The translations under genes were made by a program, and so were the position numbers. Of a stretch of 64,000 bases of DNA, positions 32,270-44,379 are shown one piece after another (the stretch's first letter is position 1; each line of letters starts with the position of its first letter). Origin of the DNA: Polydactylus sextarius (taxonomy: Eukaryota; Chordata; Actinopteri; Polynemidae); assembly GCA_016801845.1 (NCBI GenBank), contig CM028906.1, positions 2,046,001-2,110,000 of the forward strand. The letters are read 5' to 3'. Under the pieces are notes generated by a model that did not search any database, was not told the DNA's origin, and saw only the letters and a program-made list of their open reading frames with translations.

Positions 32270-33510
32270 TGTATATTGTGTATATTCACTACTCCACTAC
32301 TATCTATCTCAACAACAACCTGTATGAACAGTTCCAGTCTGGTTTCTGTCCCCTCCATAGCACAGAAACAGCTCTAATTAAAATCACCAACGACCTGTTC
32401 ATGGCAGCTGATTCTGCTTTACTCACCATCCTCATCCTCCTTGACCTGACTGCAGCCTTCAACACCTTTGAACACATTTGTCACTTCACCCTCCTCAACA
32501 GATTAACATCCATTGGTATCACTCACACCACCCTTGACTGGTTTAAATCTTATTTCTCTTGCCACACTCAGTTCATCCAGCTTCAATCTTTCACATACCA
32601 GCCTCCTCCTGTCCCCCAGGGCTCTGTCCTGGGCCCCTCCTTTTCATTATTTATCTTCTTCCCCTTGGCAATATCTTCTGTAAATATAACATCAGTTTCC
32701 ACTGCTATGCAGATGACACCCAGCTCTACCTCTCCAGTAAACCTACTTCCAAACCTCCCATCTTCCTCCCTTACTCACTGCCTAGCAGAAATAAAAACCT
32801 GGGTTTCCTCCAGTTTTCTCAAACTAAACAGTTAAAAAACTGAGGTTCGCCTCATTGGCACCACGTCATCACTATCCAAAATTGACAGTTTCTCTCTTCA
32901 TATCGACAATTGCTCCGTCTTATCCTCCCCACAGGTTAAGAGTCTGGGTTTCATCCTTGACAGCACTCTTTCCTTCCAATCCCACATCACATTACCCGGT
33001 CTGCATATTTCCATCTTCTGGATCATCTTCTCATCTGGATTACTGTAATTCTGTCCTCTCTGGTCTCCCTCACAAATCTGTCCATAAGATGCAACTGGTC
33101 CAGAATTCAGTTGCCCGCATCATCACCAGAACCTCATCCATACACCACACCACCACCCAATCATGCAGCAGCTCCAGCAGCTTCCAGTCAAGTTCAGAAT
33201 TTAACTCAAAATTCTTCTGTTTAAGGCCATCCACAACCTCGCTCCCCCGTATCTGTCCGACCTCCTCCATGTGGTCACTCCCTCTCATTCCCTCAGATCT
33301 TCTTCCATCCACTTGACTGTCCCCTCCGTCCGTCTCATCACCATGTGGAGCAGAGCTTTTAGCCGCTCTGCTCCCCAGATTTAAAACTCATTACCTCCTG
33401 AACTCAGAAATATCAACTCCCTCCCTCATTTCAAATCCTCACTCAAAACCCACCTAAATTGAACAATTGAAAAAAGCTCGGACTCATGAACCTGAACCTG
33501 AACGTACCAT
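32270..33510 (+). mobile_element. 5'-truncated, inactive LINE (L2/CR1-type reverse transcriptase fragment)
   Basis: The + strand encodes reverse-transcriptase text: QSGFCPLHSTETALIKITND, then [22 protein letters not shown] and PQGSVLGP. After a frameshift near 32600-32640 it continues in another frame as [14 protein letters not shown], carrying the catalytic YADD. Downstream stops and further frame changes continue to about 33.5 kb. The upstream endonuclease part is absent. The motif wording matches the L2 (Maui-like) group of fish non-LTR elements; the clade is from memory. It lies between the HACD3 promoter and SLC22A18. Confidence 0.85.
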
Positions 33511-33924
33511 CAGTTTTAAATCACGTTCGTGAAAGCAGCACTTGAACGCGTCTCTGTAGAAACCTTCTTGTAACGTGTCGGGTTTTGTTTAGAGACGTTC
33601 ACGTCTCTGGGCTCGTTTTGATTTTTAGTTTTGGTTTTTACAACTTCACTCACAGATTCAGCTGTTGCCGACAACGATGCGTAAACCGGACACGTTAGTT
33701 TTCCGGTCATGGATTACGCCTGGATGGTTACGCCTTCTTGTCGCCTCTTTGCTCCAAAGTACAACCGGTTTTTGATTCGCTGATTCATGTGAAAGTTCAC
33801 CAGGTTAAAGGTGTTGTTGCCTACTTTTTTAAAACCAGACTAATAGTGACGCAGCGTTTTTTTTTTTTTTTTTTTTTTTTGAGCGCCACCGGTCTGTCAC
33901 CGTCCAGGTGTGTTTCTGGTCAAA

Positions 33925-36900
33925 ATGCGTCGAAAAGGTGAAACAGCCGTTGAAACTCCGGTGAAAACCGACGAACCGTCGAAGAGGAAAATTATTTACA
34001 TCGTTTATGTCATCGCTGCTTTGGATATAACATGGATGTTTTTACAGTTTTCTGTAACGCCTGTAAGTATTTTTGCTATCTCTAACATCTAAAGAGGAAG
34101 CTGTAATTTCCGTGATTGCAGTGATGTGAATCTCCTGCAAATGTCATTAAAGGTCTCATTGTTATGATCATTTTTCTGATCTTCTCTGCAGCATTTATCA
34201 CGTGCGTAGTCATGTGAATGATCAGTCAGAGAGAAACGACCTGTGCTGAGATCTAACACACACGTCAGATCCTTCACTAACAATGTAAATACAAACACTG
34301 ATTTATTATGAGGGAAAATATGGGTTTGTTTAGTTTGTGCAGCACTTAAAAAGAAAAACAAAAGGAAAACCTAAATGCCCAGAAAATACAGATGCATGTT
34401 TTTTTTTAATGTATTTCTATTGCAATATTGTTTATTCATATCCTTCCATGTGCTGCAAAGTGCAGTGTCCTACACTCTGGGACAAATAAAGGTAATTGAA
34501 TTGAACTGACTTAAGTGGGTGATACAGTTATTTGCAGGCGTGTTAATGTATGTATCCAAAGTCTGCATACTGCACATTCAAGGTCCAGATTTCTAAATTC
34601 AATTCAAGTTTATTTGTAGAGCATCATATCATAAAGTCCCTCCTCAGTATTATAGATTTCCCACAGTGAACAAGCACCTGTTGACAATGGAGAAGAAAAC
34701 TACCTTTTTTTCTCTCTCGCTTTTTTTTTTTTTTTTTTTACAAAGTTCAAATTAAACACTGACTTTGTGCTGTGTAACTAATCTGATATTTATATTTTTT
34801 AACATTCATTACCATGCTTTATTGCCCATGTGTGTTTTAATGGCTCTGTCTAGTACCTGGCGAAGAAACTTGGCTTTGACACTTTGTGGTTTGGTTATTT
34901 GCAAACCATGGTGGGCGTTGTTCAGCTGGTTGGTGGCCCTTTGTTTGGAAGGTAAGAGCACAGCAAAGAGATTGTTACTTATAAGTGACAAGTAAACATT
35001 AGCAAGCTACATTAAAGAAAATGTGTATTTTCTGTGGTTCTGTGGTGGTGTTGGCAGGTTTGGAGATCTCTTCGGGGCTCGAGCAGCGTTGTCTCTGGCC
35101 TGTTCTGCAACAGTTGTTTTCTTTCTGCTGCTGGCCATGGCCAGTAGTCCTGCCATGCTGTTCATCCACAAAATCCCCACAGTCTTTATGCATGTTCTAC
35201 CTGGTGAGCACCTCTCATCTGCAGTCCTCCTCACTCAACACTCAACCCTTTAAAAACCCGATTTCATCCTAATTTAATTTCTTACCTCACTGCCTGCAGC
35301 ATCTCAGATGGTTGTCACTGACCTTTGTGAACCGGATAAACGCGCAGATGCTTTGTCCAAACTGGGTCTGTGTTTTGCCATCGGTATGATGGCTGGCTCC
35401 ACGCTAGGCGGACACCTCGTCACACGCTACGGGTGAGCGCCACAGTATGAGTGTTGTGTGCTTGTGTTGAGATGGTGGTGAATTAAACCAAAGTGGAGAT
35501 GTGGATGAGATGGCCAGAGCTTTGAAAGTCCTGTACAGACTATAGGCACTTGAATTTCAGAGATTATAATGATCACAAACATCCAACCACCAGGTTTAGA
35601 CGTTTTGGAGCTCCCAGATAGTGGTCAGTGGACTGTGACAATCATTTGCTGTGTGTCATTCCCCTATTCTTCTCCCCACCTTCCTATCTGTCTTCACTTA
35701 CATCTATCAATAAAGACAACATGGCCAAAAATATCTTTGAAATAAATAGATAACAGAAAAGTATTCCTATTAAGCCGTTCACGTATCTAATGAAAATCAA
35801 TCATATTTTTTCTACAGTTTTTATATAAACTATGTATTTATTTTCTGTTAACTTTTTTATTTTCTGTTAATGTATTTTGCATGATTTTTTAATGCTATCA
35901 AACAGATAAATTTCACCTTGGTGGGATTTATATTATATTATAGAACAGGAATTATATTCTTGTTAACACACAGCCAGCATGCAAACTGCTCTTGTAGGTT
36001 TGTGTTGATCTCACAGAGCTGAGCAGGTACAGACCAAAACATAGCATCAGCATAACACATGTGTCTTCATCTGAAAAAACTAAACTCAGAAAAACAACAT
36101 ATTGATGACACTTATTGACAAATATTGTCTTATTAAGGTAAACACATATAAACACACTGATAGATAATGATAATTAGAATGATAATCATACCCTGGCAAC
36201 AGTTTATTCCAGGATAACAACTATTAACAGATGTCTGAGGCTCTAACCAGACAAATATGATTTATGTATCTATGATGAGATGATTTTCAGCCCGTTCCCA
36301 AATGGTCAAAATATCAGTGATTACTTCTTTTATTAGCATTGAAATGCAATGAAAATGTTCAAATCTTGTAATATTTACTCAACAAATGTCCAGCATATTT
36401 GTTCAACTAATACTGCTCTTACTCTGTATTTCCCAGGGAGACTTTTACTGCGTGTTTTGGTGCTGTGGGGAGTGCCTTCAGTTTACTGTTGGTTCTAAAG
36501 TTTATCCCTCAGACTACCAAAGCTCAAACACCAAAAACCAACACTGAAAGTAAGAAACACTTCTTGTCTCTTTACACAATGTTCTTAGATGTTTTTGCTT
36601 CAGGAAGCAGGAAGGAGTTTGTGCAGTTTATCAGGAGAGCAGAGCGATGAATCACAACTGGAATTAAACTGGTGATCACCAGAATATGTTGAGTGCTGAT
36701 GTTGTGAAAGCAGCTGTTACAGCAAATGAAGACAAATGTAGCTGTGATTATAAATGATTTAGTCTTATTTTAAGTTTCTGTTATTGCTACATAACAACAT
36801 TAGCTTTAGTAGCTGTTATTTTTCAGTCTTGAAGAAACACAAGTTCAGCAGCACACTTCATTTTCTGTCCTTCCTCCAGTCATAACTCTAATTTGCTTCT

Positions 36901-39900
36901 GTTTCTATCCCTTCATTTCCACCTACTGAAATGAACATGCTAATTATCTATATAGCTAATCACATCTCTGGAAATATAAACTGTAGCGTCTGTACATGCT
37001 GCTCTGAAATAGCAGCACTGCTCAGAGGGAGTTACAACCTTATGGCAACACAACAGATGAAAATTACATGTCAATTTTACAAAATAGCACAATAGTTGGA
37101 AAAAATGGAGCAGGCACAAAAATTAAGGTTGACGCAGAAAAGTGCAAAAAAAAAAATGGGACAAAATGTTTAAATGATAATAATAATAATAATACATTTG
37201 ATTTCTAATGCACTTTTCATAAAAACAAGTCTCAAAGTACTACAGAAGAAATCTGTGCATATGGCATATAACAAACATACAGTCATCTCAGGGCATAGTA
37301 ATGTCATACCACAGACCAGACATGTATCATCCACCACCTCTCTCTCCAGAATGAAAATCCCAGCCCTTTTCAGGGATACCCGAACACTGCCCTAGTTGGA
37401 TCAATCCACACACTGCACTGAGCACAAGGGTGTTTTCAGCATGTCTACATCAATATCAAATAACAACATTTAAAATGGTACCATATAGTCCATTGTTGTG
37501 TCAGGCCTCTCTTACAATAATAATAATAAATATGCACAAACACCTATATTACCACATAAACCAAAGAAACGGTTGCACAACCACGCTCACTCGGGGACGC
37601 AACACAGTTTGAAGCTCAGTGATGGGATGTTTCTCTCTGAAATGCTCATTTGAAGGCATTGTTAACTTTACTGTGAGGTCCTTTTTTGCCAGTTTCTTAA
37701 GAACTAATCTGATAATTTATTAATTGTTTTTTTTTTTTTCAAGCAAAACTATTAAAACTTCCCAAAACTTTCTCTGACTCCAACCTTTCCTGCTTTTCTT
37801 TGTCACTTATCATTGAAACCTCGAAGTTGTTTGTCATGTGTACTTTTGGTCTGGCAAAAGAGTGAAGCCATCAGTTTTGGCTTTTTTTTTCTGTTTCTCT
37901 GAAAAAGGGATTCATTAATTAGTTAGAAAATTAAACAACAGATTAGTTAAAACCCTAATCGTCTGTGTTGGTCTGTGTACATGCAACAAAACTGAAAGTA
38001 AACATGTTTATTTTTGTACAAAAATAGAATGCACTCCTGTAGAGTCCTGCAGAGTGTGTGATTCAAACCAATACACATCAGTACGACAGCCATGTAGAGA
38101 ACAGCAGGACATCAATGAGAGAGATGGCAGGTGTAAAAAGTCTGACGTTTGACGATGTGGATAAGCATCTGGAAAACAGTGGCCCCATGTCAGCCTATCA
38201 TCGTCACGTCTTATCGACTGTCCTTCCTGATGCTGAGCGCAGATTTGTCCACATGCAGATGAAAAACAAGACGCTCAGGAAGGAAAATGAGGTGCTCAAG
38301 AGGAGAGTTGAGGTTTTGACAACTGATGCCAAACAGCTAAAGTCAGAACAGCAAAGAACCCAATATGTGATCAAAAACAGAGACCACCTCAGGAGCCAAC
38401 TGAGAGACTGTAAAAATGAACTGGTGGTGTTGGGAACGAAGGTCAAGATCCAAGAAACAGAGCTGAGAAGAGGAAACAAGCAGAACGAGGTTGTCAAGGA
38501 GGAACTGGAGTCAACAAAGAAAGAGCTGCAGTCGGTGAAGCAGGAGGCAGCAAAACATAAAGCAGAGCAGCAAAACCTGAAGGAGCTTCTTGACCAGACG
38601 ATCAAACAGAGAGATGAGCTGAGCAACAAGTGGCTGCAGTGTCAGAACGAATGTTCAGAGCTGCGCGACAAAATTAACTTCCACAAGTCAAACGTGATCA
38701 CGAAAGACGGTCAGTGCAGAATGCATCTGAAGGAGATCCGACTCCTCAAGGACAAAAACCTGAAGCTTGAAAAGGAAAGAACCCTTTTAGAAAGTGAGGC
38801 AGAGGACCAGAGGAGAGAGCGGCGAAAGTGTGAGGAGGAGCTCTGCTCACAGAAGGAGAAGCTCAAAGAGAACAAAGTGGGTCACGCCTTCGAGGAGCAG
38901 ATGGGACAGAAAATAATATTTGTCCAACAAAGACATCCGATAATCAGAAAGCCAAATAAAGACATTCCCATCCAGAAGACTGAGTTCTTACGAAAAGAGC
39001 TGCTCAACACGACTGAAGAGCTGAAGAAAGCACAGAACCAGTGCAACGAGCTGAAACAAAATCTGTCGCAGGCGGCGTTGAAGCTGCTGCGGTGTCAGTC
39101 GACGGTCAGACACCAGAATCAGAAGCTCAAAGCCGTTACAGCCGAGAGGAACATGTACCAGAGCATAACGGACAAACTGGGCAAAGAGCTGGAAGATATC
39201 AAGAAGGTGCAGCGCTTCGAAAAACATCAGAACAGACTGGCCAAGAGGACGAAGAAAGTCCTACTGTCCTCTGGAGACAATTCAAGCCAATCCCACGTCT
39301 CGCCTGTCTCCTCAAAGATCAAGACTGGAAACAAACTAAAACAGTCACCCATTCGGCTTCTAGAGCAGTCCGATTTAAGGATATTTGGGAAAAAAATTTA
39401 ACTTCCATTTCTGTCTAAATGTAAATACAAGGAGCAAAGAAAAACTGGAAAAACGACTTGTTGTTCCAGTGATTGGAGGAGGAGAGGAGTTCCTGTCATT
39501 GTTCATTCACGTTAACAGCTTTAGAGATCTCAGCGTCTTTGGTTCAGATTCATCGAGATTATTTTGAATAAATTTACTCAATTTGTTATTGAGCAAATTC
39601 TCTGTGTTTTTTGTCATTGTTAAAATAACACATGTGGTTGACTTCACCTTGTGTCTCAGTATTTCATCCTTTTTTCTTTTTTTTTACATGGTTGGCCAGC
39701 CTTCACGTCTGTCTGTGAGCTTTAAAAATATTTGACTAATGAAAAGTAATGACAAAGGATTGTGAAGTTATTTTTGCCCATCATCTGAAAAGTCATCCAT
39801 GCAGTCAACGGTTTAATGGCAGGTTTAAAAAATGAATGTCATCTTTCTATGTCGGACAGAAAGAAAGAAAGACGACAACTCACCAATGTGATTTGTCAGA

Positions 39901-42005
39901 TGGCTCGAAAAACGTTACCTGCTCTCAGCAGCTGCAGCGTCCATGACATCTCAAATAGAAAATCAACTCAGTGTCTATCATGTCACATCAATCTCCATCT
40001 TCTAAACATTTCATTTCATTTTTATCTTTTGACTTTCGGTGAAGCTGTGGAAGCTGTAGTTTTACTCTTCTTCGGATCGGTTGGGTCAAAGAATACTTTG
40101 ACATTTTGGCAAATACACTTTAGATGCAGCTTCATAATTGGAAACAGGGAGGTAACAGGAAGGTCCTTGGTTCATCTGTGCAGAAACTGAGATGTAAAAT
40201 GACCTGTGGTGGTTTTACATTAGGTTATGTGCTGAACATATCTCTATACTTAAATGAGCTTCTCATCAAACTCTTCTAACAGCCAGTTATTTCTTTTAGC
40301 TGGTGTCTCAGTTTCAGTGAAATATTTTCTTCAAGATGATGATTTTTGTGCTAAATCCTGTGACAACTTCCAGGTTGTTTGTACTCACTGTATTTGTTTG
40401 ATTTGGTCTGTTGGAGATGACATAATCTGATGTGTAACTACATCAGTTTTATTCTTTTTCTCTGAATCTGCCGCAGGTGAGAACAAACAGTCAATATTCA
40501 ATGTGGGAGAAATCACACGACTGATGAAGTTTCCAGGTGTGACGCCAACTTTTGTGGTGAAGGTTATTGCAGGGTTGCCATCAGGTGAGAGTTTATTACT
40601 TTTTCCCTTTAATTTCTCTCCATTTTTGTATCTTTTGCAGCAATAAAAATGCATAAATTAACTCTGGTTAAGAGCTGGTGAGATAAAGGCAGTTAATCTA
40701 GATTGAATAAACCTATATTTTTAAACACAGTCCTCTTTGATTTATCCTAAAAGCAACATGTGCAAAATCAGCTTTAATATATTGTGTCTTTTTTTTTTTT
40801 CTTCCAAAGGTATTTTTCAGGTGATGTTTTCAATCATTGCGCTGGACTTCTTTAAACTGCAGCCTGAGGAGAACGGCTATCTGATGGCCTATTTTGGAAT
40901 CATCCAAATGGTAAGTGTTTGTTCAGACCTGTAGTTTGACATGAAGTGACATCCGATGATCAAACTGACTCAGACAACGTTTTGTTCAGGTTATTCAAGG
41001 TGGTGTGATTGGTCGACTCACGGCAAACTACTCCGAAAGCTCACTTCTGCTTGTGTCCATCGCTGTTGCCTCTCTGGAGGGACTCGCTCAGGTACAAGAC
41101 AAAAGAAAAACAATACACACACAAAGAAATTTTACAATGTCACCATCTAAACAGCTTTGTTCCAGTTTGATGAGAAAAAAGAACCCATGACTTTTATCTT
41201 TGTTTTTTTAAACCAAATTCTGTCAAATCCTTGTTTCTTATCAGCAGTGAAATGTTTTTCATTTTTACCCCCTTAGATTAATGTTAGCATGCTAACATTA
41301 GCACCAAGTGAGTAACAGCCAAGGTTAATGGGAAATGTGGTTCATGTGTTTTGTTGTCATGATGGTGCTAGATGGAAAGTTGACAAAGTTGGAAAGTTAG
41401 TCAGAGTTCATCCTCTGGGAGCCATGAACGTTTGTACCAATGTTCATGATGATCTTTCTGATGGACTTGAGTGTTTTGTTGTTTTGAGTAAATAGTTCAT
41501 CAACTTTAATTTTGATTTCTGTAATAACCCAACAGTCAAGATTATCTGTATCTGCATCCCTTGCCCAGATACTTTTACTTTAACATTTCCATCTTCCTGC
41601 AGGCTTACATGCAGAACGTGTTTCAGTTCTGCATCATTGTAGTCCCCATGATGTTTTCTCTCAGCCTGTTTGCTGTAATCACTGACAGCATGCTCACTAA
41701 GAGCGTCCCGTCCTCTGACACAGGTGAGGCAGCATTAAAAATATTAAACCGTAACATTATGAAACGAGATTCATTTGTAAGTCTAATTCATTATACCTGC
41801 TCTGCTCTTCCACTCAGGCACCATGCTGGGGCTGTGTGCATCTGTTCAGTCTCTGCTTCGCACAGTCGGCCCGACTGTCGGCAGCTTCCTCTATGTGAAC
41901 TACGGCGTTTCCTCTATAGGTTTAATCCAGTTTGTTGTAAATATTGCTGTGTTTGTTTATCTGCTGCAGGGTGGGCTGAAGAAGCCAGACGAGCGAACGG
42001 AATGA
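33925..42005 (+). CDS. SLC22A18: Solute carrier family 22 member 18 (MFS transporter)
   Basis: Multi-pass major facilitator superfamily transporter (human TSSC5/ORCTL2, proposed organic cation carrier). Exons: 33925-34062, 34854-34951, 35058-35203, 35300-35432, 36437-36549, 40477-40584, 40810-40910, 40990-41091, 41603-41723, 41818-42005. All are GT-AG and the joined frame is 415 aa, close to the human 424. Visible family text: FLQFSVTPYLAKKLGFDTLWFGYLQT split across exons 1/2; MFS motif A GRFGDLFGAR (~78-87); ASQMVVTDLCEPDKRADALS; KLGLCFAIGMMAGSTLGG; VITDSMLTKSVPSSDTGTML; VGPTVGSFLY. The ATG at 33925 is the first in frame; the same frame opens at a GTG a few codons upstream, which is not a vertebrate start. 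A 20-plus T run followed by GAG and then GTCCAG just before the ATG looks like a 3' splice site, so a non-coding exon further upstream is likely. Intron 5 (36550-40476) houses a separate gene. Confidence 0.95.
34430..34510 (+). repeat. Retroelement 3'-tail fragment
   Basis: CACTCTGGGACAAATAAAGG followed by TAATTGAATTGAA resembles the 3' end plus short tail repeat of fish non-LTR elements. It sits in SLC22A18 intron 1. Confidence 0.4.
34596..34707 (+). repeat. Common teleost interspersed repeat fragment (AATTCAA...TTTATTTGTAGAGC type)
   Basis: Begins AATTCAATTCAAGTTTATTT and ends near ACAAGCACCTGTTGACAATG-GAGAAGAAAACT. This order is one I recognise from a very common fish repeat (TTTATTTGTATAGC ... 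GCAAGCAC...GACAGTGG). Decayed copy in SLC22A18 intron 1. Confidence 0.55.
35815..35930 (+). repeat. LINE 3'-tail fragment, matching the tail at ~56.07-56.17 kb
   Basis: TATATAAACTATGTATTTAT, CTGTTAACTTTTTTATTTTC and TCAAACAGATAAATTTCACC match, in the same order and spacing, the tail of the LINE relic at 55.6-56.2 kb. A solo 3' end in SLC22A18 intron 4. Confidence 0.6.
37175..37262 (+). repeat. (ATA)n plus fish interspersed-repeat fragment
   Basis: An AATAATAATAATAAT tract followed by ACATTTGATTTCTAATGCAC and AAGTCTCAAAGTACTACAG, a decayed copy of a frequent teleost repeat. It lies in SLC22A18 intron 5, upstream of the nested gene. Confidence 0.45.
38115..39401 (+). CDS. Intronless CFAP58-like coiled-coil protein nested in SLC22A18 intron 5
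   Basis: A single uninterrupted frame of 428 codons from the first ATG (38115) to TAA (39399-39401). The frame stays open 19 codons further upstream to 38058, without another ATG. The protein is almost wholly charged coiled coil (Lys/Glu/Gln/Leu heptads from ~residue 40 to 390), with no signal peptide or membrane segment. Wording in the C-terminal two-thirds resembles CFAP58 (CCDC147): RDELSNKWLQCQNECSELRD, then KINFHKSNVITKDGQ..LKEIRLLKDKNLKLEKERTLL, and LKAVTAERNMYQSITDKLGKE against CFAP58 LKVLSSELNMYESQSKEYKYE. CFAP58 (~870 aa, many introns) builds sperm and motile-cilium axonemes. This copy is about half that length and intronless, so it looks like a retrogene or a diverged relative. It has its own AATAAA at 39567-39572, ~165 bp past the stop. 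It is on the same strand as its host but is not one of its exons. Gene reality is well supported; the family assignment is moderate. Confidence 0.75.
   Translation: MREMAGVKSLTFDDVDKHLENSGPMSAYHRHVLSTVLPDAERRFVHMQMKNKTLRKENEVLKRRVEVLTTDAKQLKSEQQRTQYVIKNRDHLRSQLRDCKNELVVLGTKVKIQETELRRGNKQNEVVKEELESTKKELQSVKQEAAKHKAEQQNLKELLDQTIKQRDELSNKWLQCQNECSELRDKINFHKSNVITKDGQCRMHLKEIRLLKDKNLKLEKERTLLESEAEDQRRERRKCEEELCSQKEKLKENKVGHAFEEQMGQKIIFVQQRHPIIRKPNKDIPIQKTEFLRKELLNTTEELKKAQNQCNELKQNLSQAALKLLRCQSTVRHQNQKLKAVTAERNMYQSITDKLGKELEDIKKVQRFEKHQNRLAKRTKKVLLSSGDNSSQSHVSPVSSKIKTGNKLKQSPIRLLEQSDLRIFGKKI
39567..39572 (+). terminator. Polyadenylation signal of the nested CFAP58-like gene
   Basis: AATAAA ~165 nt after the stop codon, followed by T-rich and GT-containing sequence near 39580-39625. 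It supports independent transcript ends inside the SLC22A18 intron. Confidence 0.5.
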
Positions 42006-42217
42006 AAACACACAGTCTTTGAAGCTCTTTCTTTATTAATCAATATTTGATCTTAACTGCAATTATCTCCGTGACTGAACACACTCAAAGCACTCTGCAG
42101 CAGTGTTTTACATGAAGTGATTGCATCTGTATCATTCCTATTTCTTACTATGGTCAGAGCTCAGGGTCAAACCACTAGATGGCAGCAAATCTAATGTTTT
42201 ACCTCCATTTTCACTCT

Positions 42218-42218
<1 letters not shown>

Positions 42219-42262
<44 letters not shown>
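42219..42262 (+). repeat. Compound (CA)n(TA)n microsatellite
   Basis: A CA run passing directly into a TA run, ~200 bp downstream of the SLC22A18 stop. Confidence 0.95.
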
Positions 42263-42263
<1 letters not shown>

Positions 42264-43109
42264 CAGTTTGAAAACAGTGTTGCAGATATTGCAGATATTT
42301 TATTATTATACAATATATTTCATATATAACTATATATTTCATATATAACTATTTACTAACTATAAACTTTCCAATCAATCAGTTATAATCTGACAAAATG
42401 ATTTTTTTAAATTTCCAATGATAGTTTATTTTCTTATGTCATTCATTAAAACTTTAAGACATTATTTTATTTCCGTTTATTCATTCGACTTCAAACAACA
42501 CGACTTCGACATCAAAAAGGTGCACTGGTTTTAAAGAACATGTTTTAGTGTCTAAATGCATTTTAAAATTTAAAAAGATCAAACTATAAAGATAATGAAC
42601 ATTATCAGAATATTAAAGTGATTAAAATACAGTGACAGACATCAGGAGCTGTTTGTTTGTTTTTTCTTTTTTTATTAAAGAAAAACAGTTTTATTTATTT
42701 TCTTCATATGAGGCAACACAGTCAGTCAGGTGGTGATAAGTAACTTTTATAGTATTTCCACTTTAATATTTTCATTCTACACTTACATTTACTGCACTGT
42801 ATTTAAACCAGCCACTAGTTACTTTTCACTTTTAAGAGATGAGATTCATTATGATGAGCCTATAAAATGATATATAATGATACTCACCTACTATGACCCC
42901 TGATGGTAAATTAGTGTGTAGCTGTGGGTTGTCAGATATTTTCCAAACCACAAAAATGATTTTCTTTCTCATTAAACATCTAATTTATTCTGACTTTTGA
43001 AGGGAGGCCAAACACAAGGTTAGAGGTGTTGAACTACAATATCTGTCCATAAAGTAGTTCAAACTAGTCTTGCCAATCTTGATGAAATACTATACGAACA
43101 TTTTTTATT

Positions 43110-43220
43110 TCATTTATTTAACCTTTGTTTAACCAGGTTAGCCTGTTGAGATATAGAATCTCTTTTTCAAAGGTGACCTGGCCAAGAGGCAGCAGAATTT
43201 TACAGTGCAAATAGTACCTT
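43110..43220 (+). repeat. Interspersed repeat fragment (TTTAACC...CCAGGT...GACCTGGCCAAGAGG)
   Basis: ATTTATTTAACCTTTGTTTA, then ACCAGGTTAGCC, TTGAGATATAGAATCTCTTT and AAGGTGACCTGGCCAAGAGG. I recognise this series as a repeat that recurs in fish genomes, but I cannot name its class with confidence. Confidence 0.5.
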
Positions 43221-44379
43221 GAATGAGATTTGTACAGAGTGGAGATTTAAATTAATAAATAAATAGATAAAAATGAAATATCAGAGATAAATAAGTAACA
43301 TCTGATTTAAAAACAATGACAAAGCCTGATGCTTTTAAGTTCCTTAGTTTTAAGGATTTCAACAAAGCTATTAAGAGGGATCCAACAATTTTAGATCATC
43401 TTGCAGGAAAAAATGCTGATTACATACTGATACATAACATTTTAATAAATCTAAAATCACAGTCCACTTTTATTTTTGATACTTGAAGTAAAATTTACTT
43501 AAAGTAACAACCTTTGTGCTTAAATAGGATTTTATCTGCAGGACACATAGTCATCACATTTTTAAATCAATTGTGCAGAAAAACAAATGACGTACTGTGA
43601 GGAGGATAAATAAATCCTCTCCAATAAATGAGAGTGTTAATCACACTCTCAGTTCTCTGTCACATTTATTTACAATTTTCTGCCAAGTGGCAGCATTTCC
43701 AAGTGATGTCACAAAATCTGCAGCAGGTGTTTTCATTGTTTCCTTTTAAAAAAACCTCTTTATTATTATGGTATGAAACATATTTCATCCAGCAATCCCA
43801 GATAAATATGATCTTCTTTTAACAGCAGGGTGTCAGCAGTGTTTAATAGCAGCTGTTGATCAGGCTGCACCTTCAACAGATGTCACTAGTGTCTTTTCTC
43901 TGGCAGTTTGTTCGGTTAAATATCTAATGCAAACAGCCACACATTCAGACTTTATGTTAAAAACAGTAATGTGTAAGTAACCAAGGAGACAGAGAAGCAG
44001 AAGAATAAACTTCTTAAGTCTTAGCCTGCAGCTTATTTAGACAGACTGCACCTTTAATGTGATCAGCCATCTCAGTCCCATCATCTGAGCCTGATCCCAC
44101 ACGTCGCTCATTACTAGTCTGACAAATGCTTTCTTTTCGTCTACATTGGTTTTTACACATACGTTCCTTCTGACGAGCAGAAACTCAGTTCCTCTAAGTG
44201 TAAAGGGTGTCACTGTATCTGTGTACTTGTGGGGGGGTAGGGGTGGGGCGTGGGGCGCTCTGACCACTGGGGGGGTGCCTTGTTACACTTGGCCCTTTGA
44301 GTCAAGGGGAGCTGGGACAATGCTGTTGTTAACACTCCTGACGGGGACCTTTGGGTCCTCTGAAAGTTTAATGTGACTC

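Noticed and set aside
38058..38114. Extending the CFAP58-like protein upstream of its first ATG
   Set aside because: The frame is open but begins at GTG with no ATG; vertebrate initiation is better placed at 38115.
38204..38629. Ser/Leu-rich open frame antisense to the CFAP58-like gene, with a hydrophobic, membrane-like look
   Set aside because: Antisense of Lys/Glu-rich coiled-coil codons typically reads as Ser/Leu/Phe; no independent signals.
36550..40476. Treating the CFAP58-like frame as an alternative exon of SLC22A18
   Set aside because: SLC22A18 exons 5 and 6 join in phase without it, and the frame has its own start, stop and polyadenylation signal.
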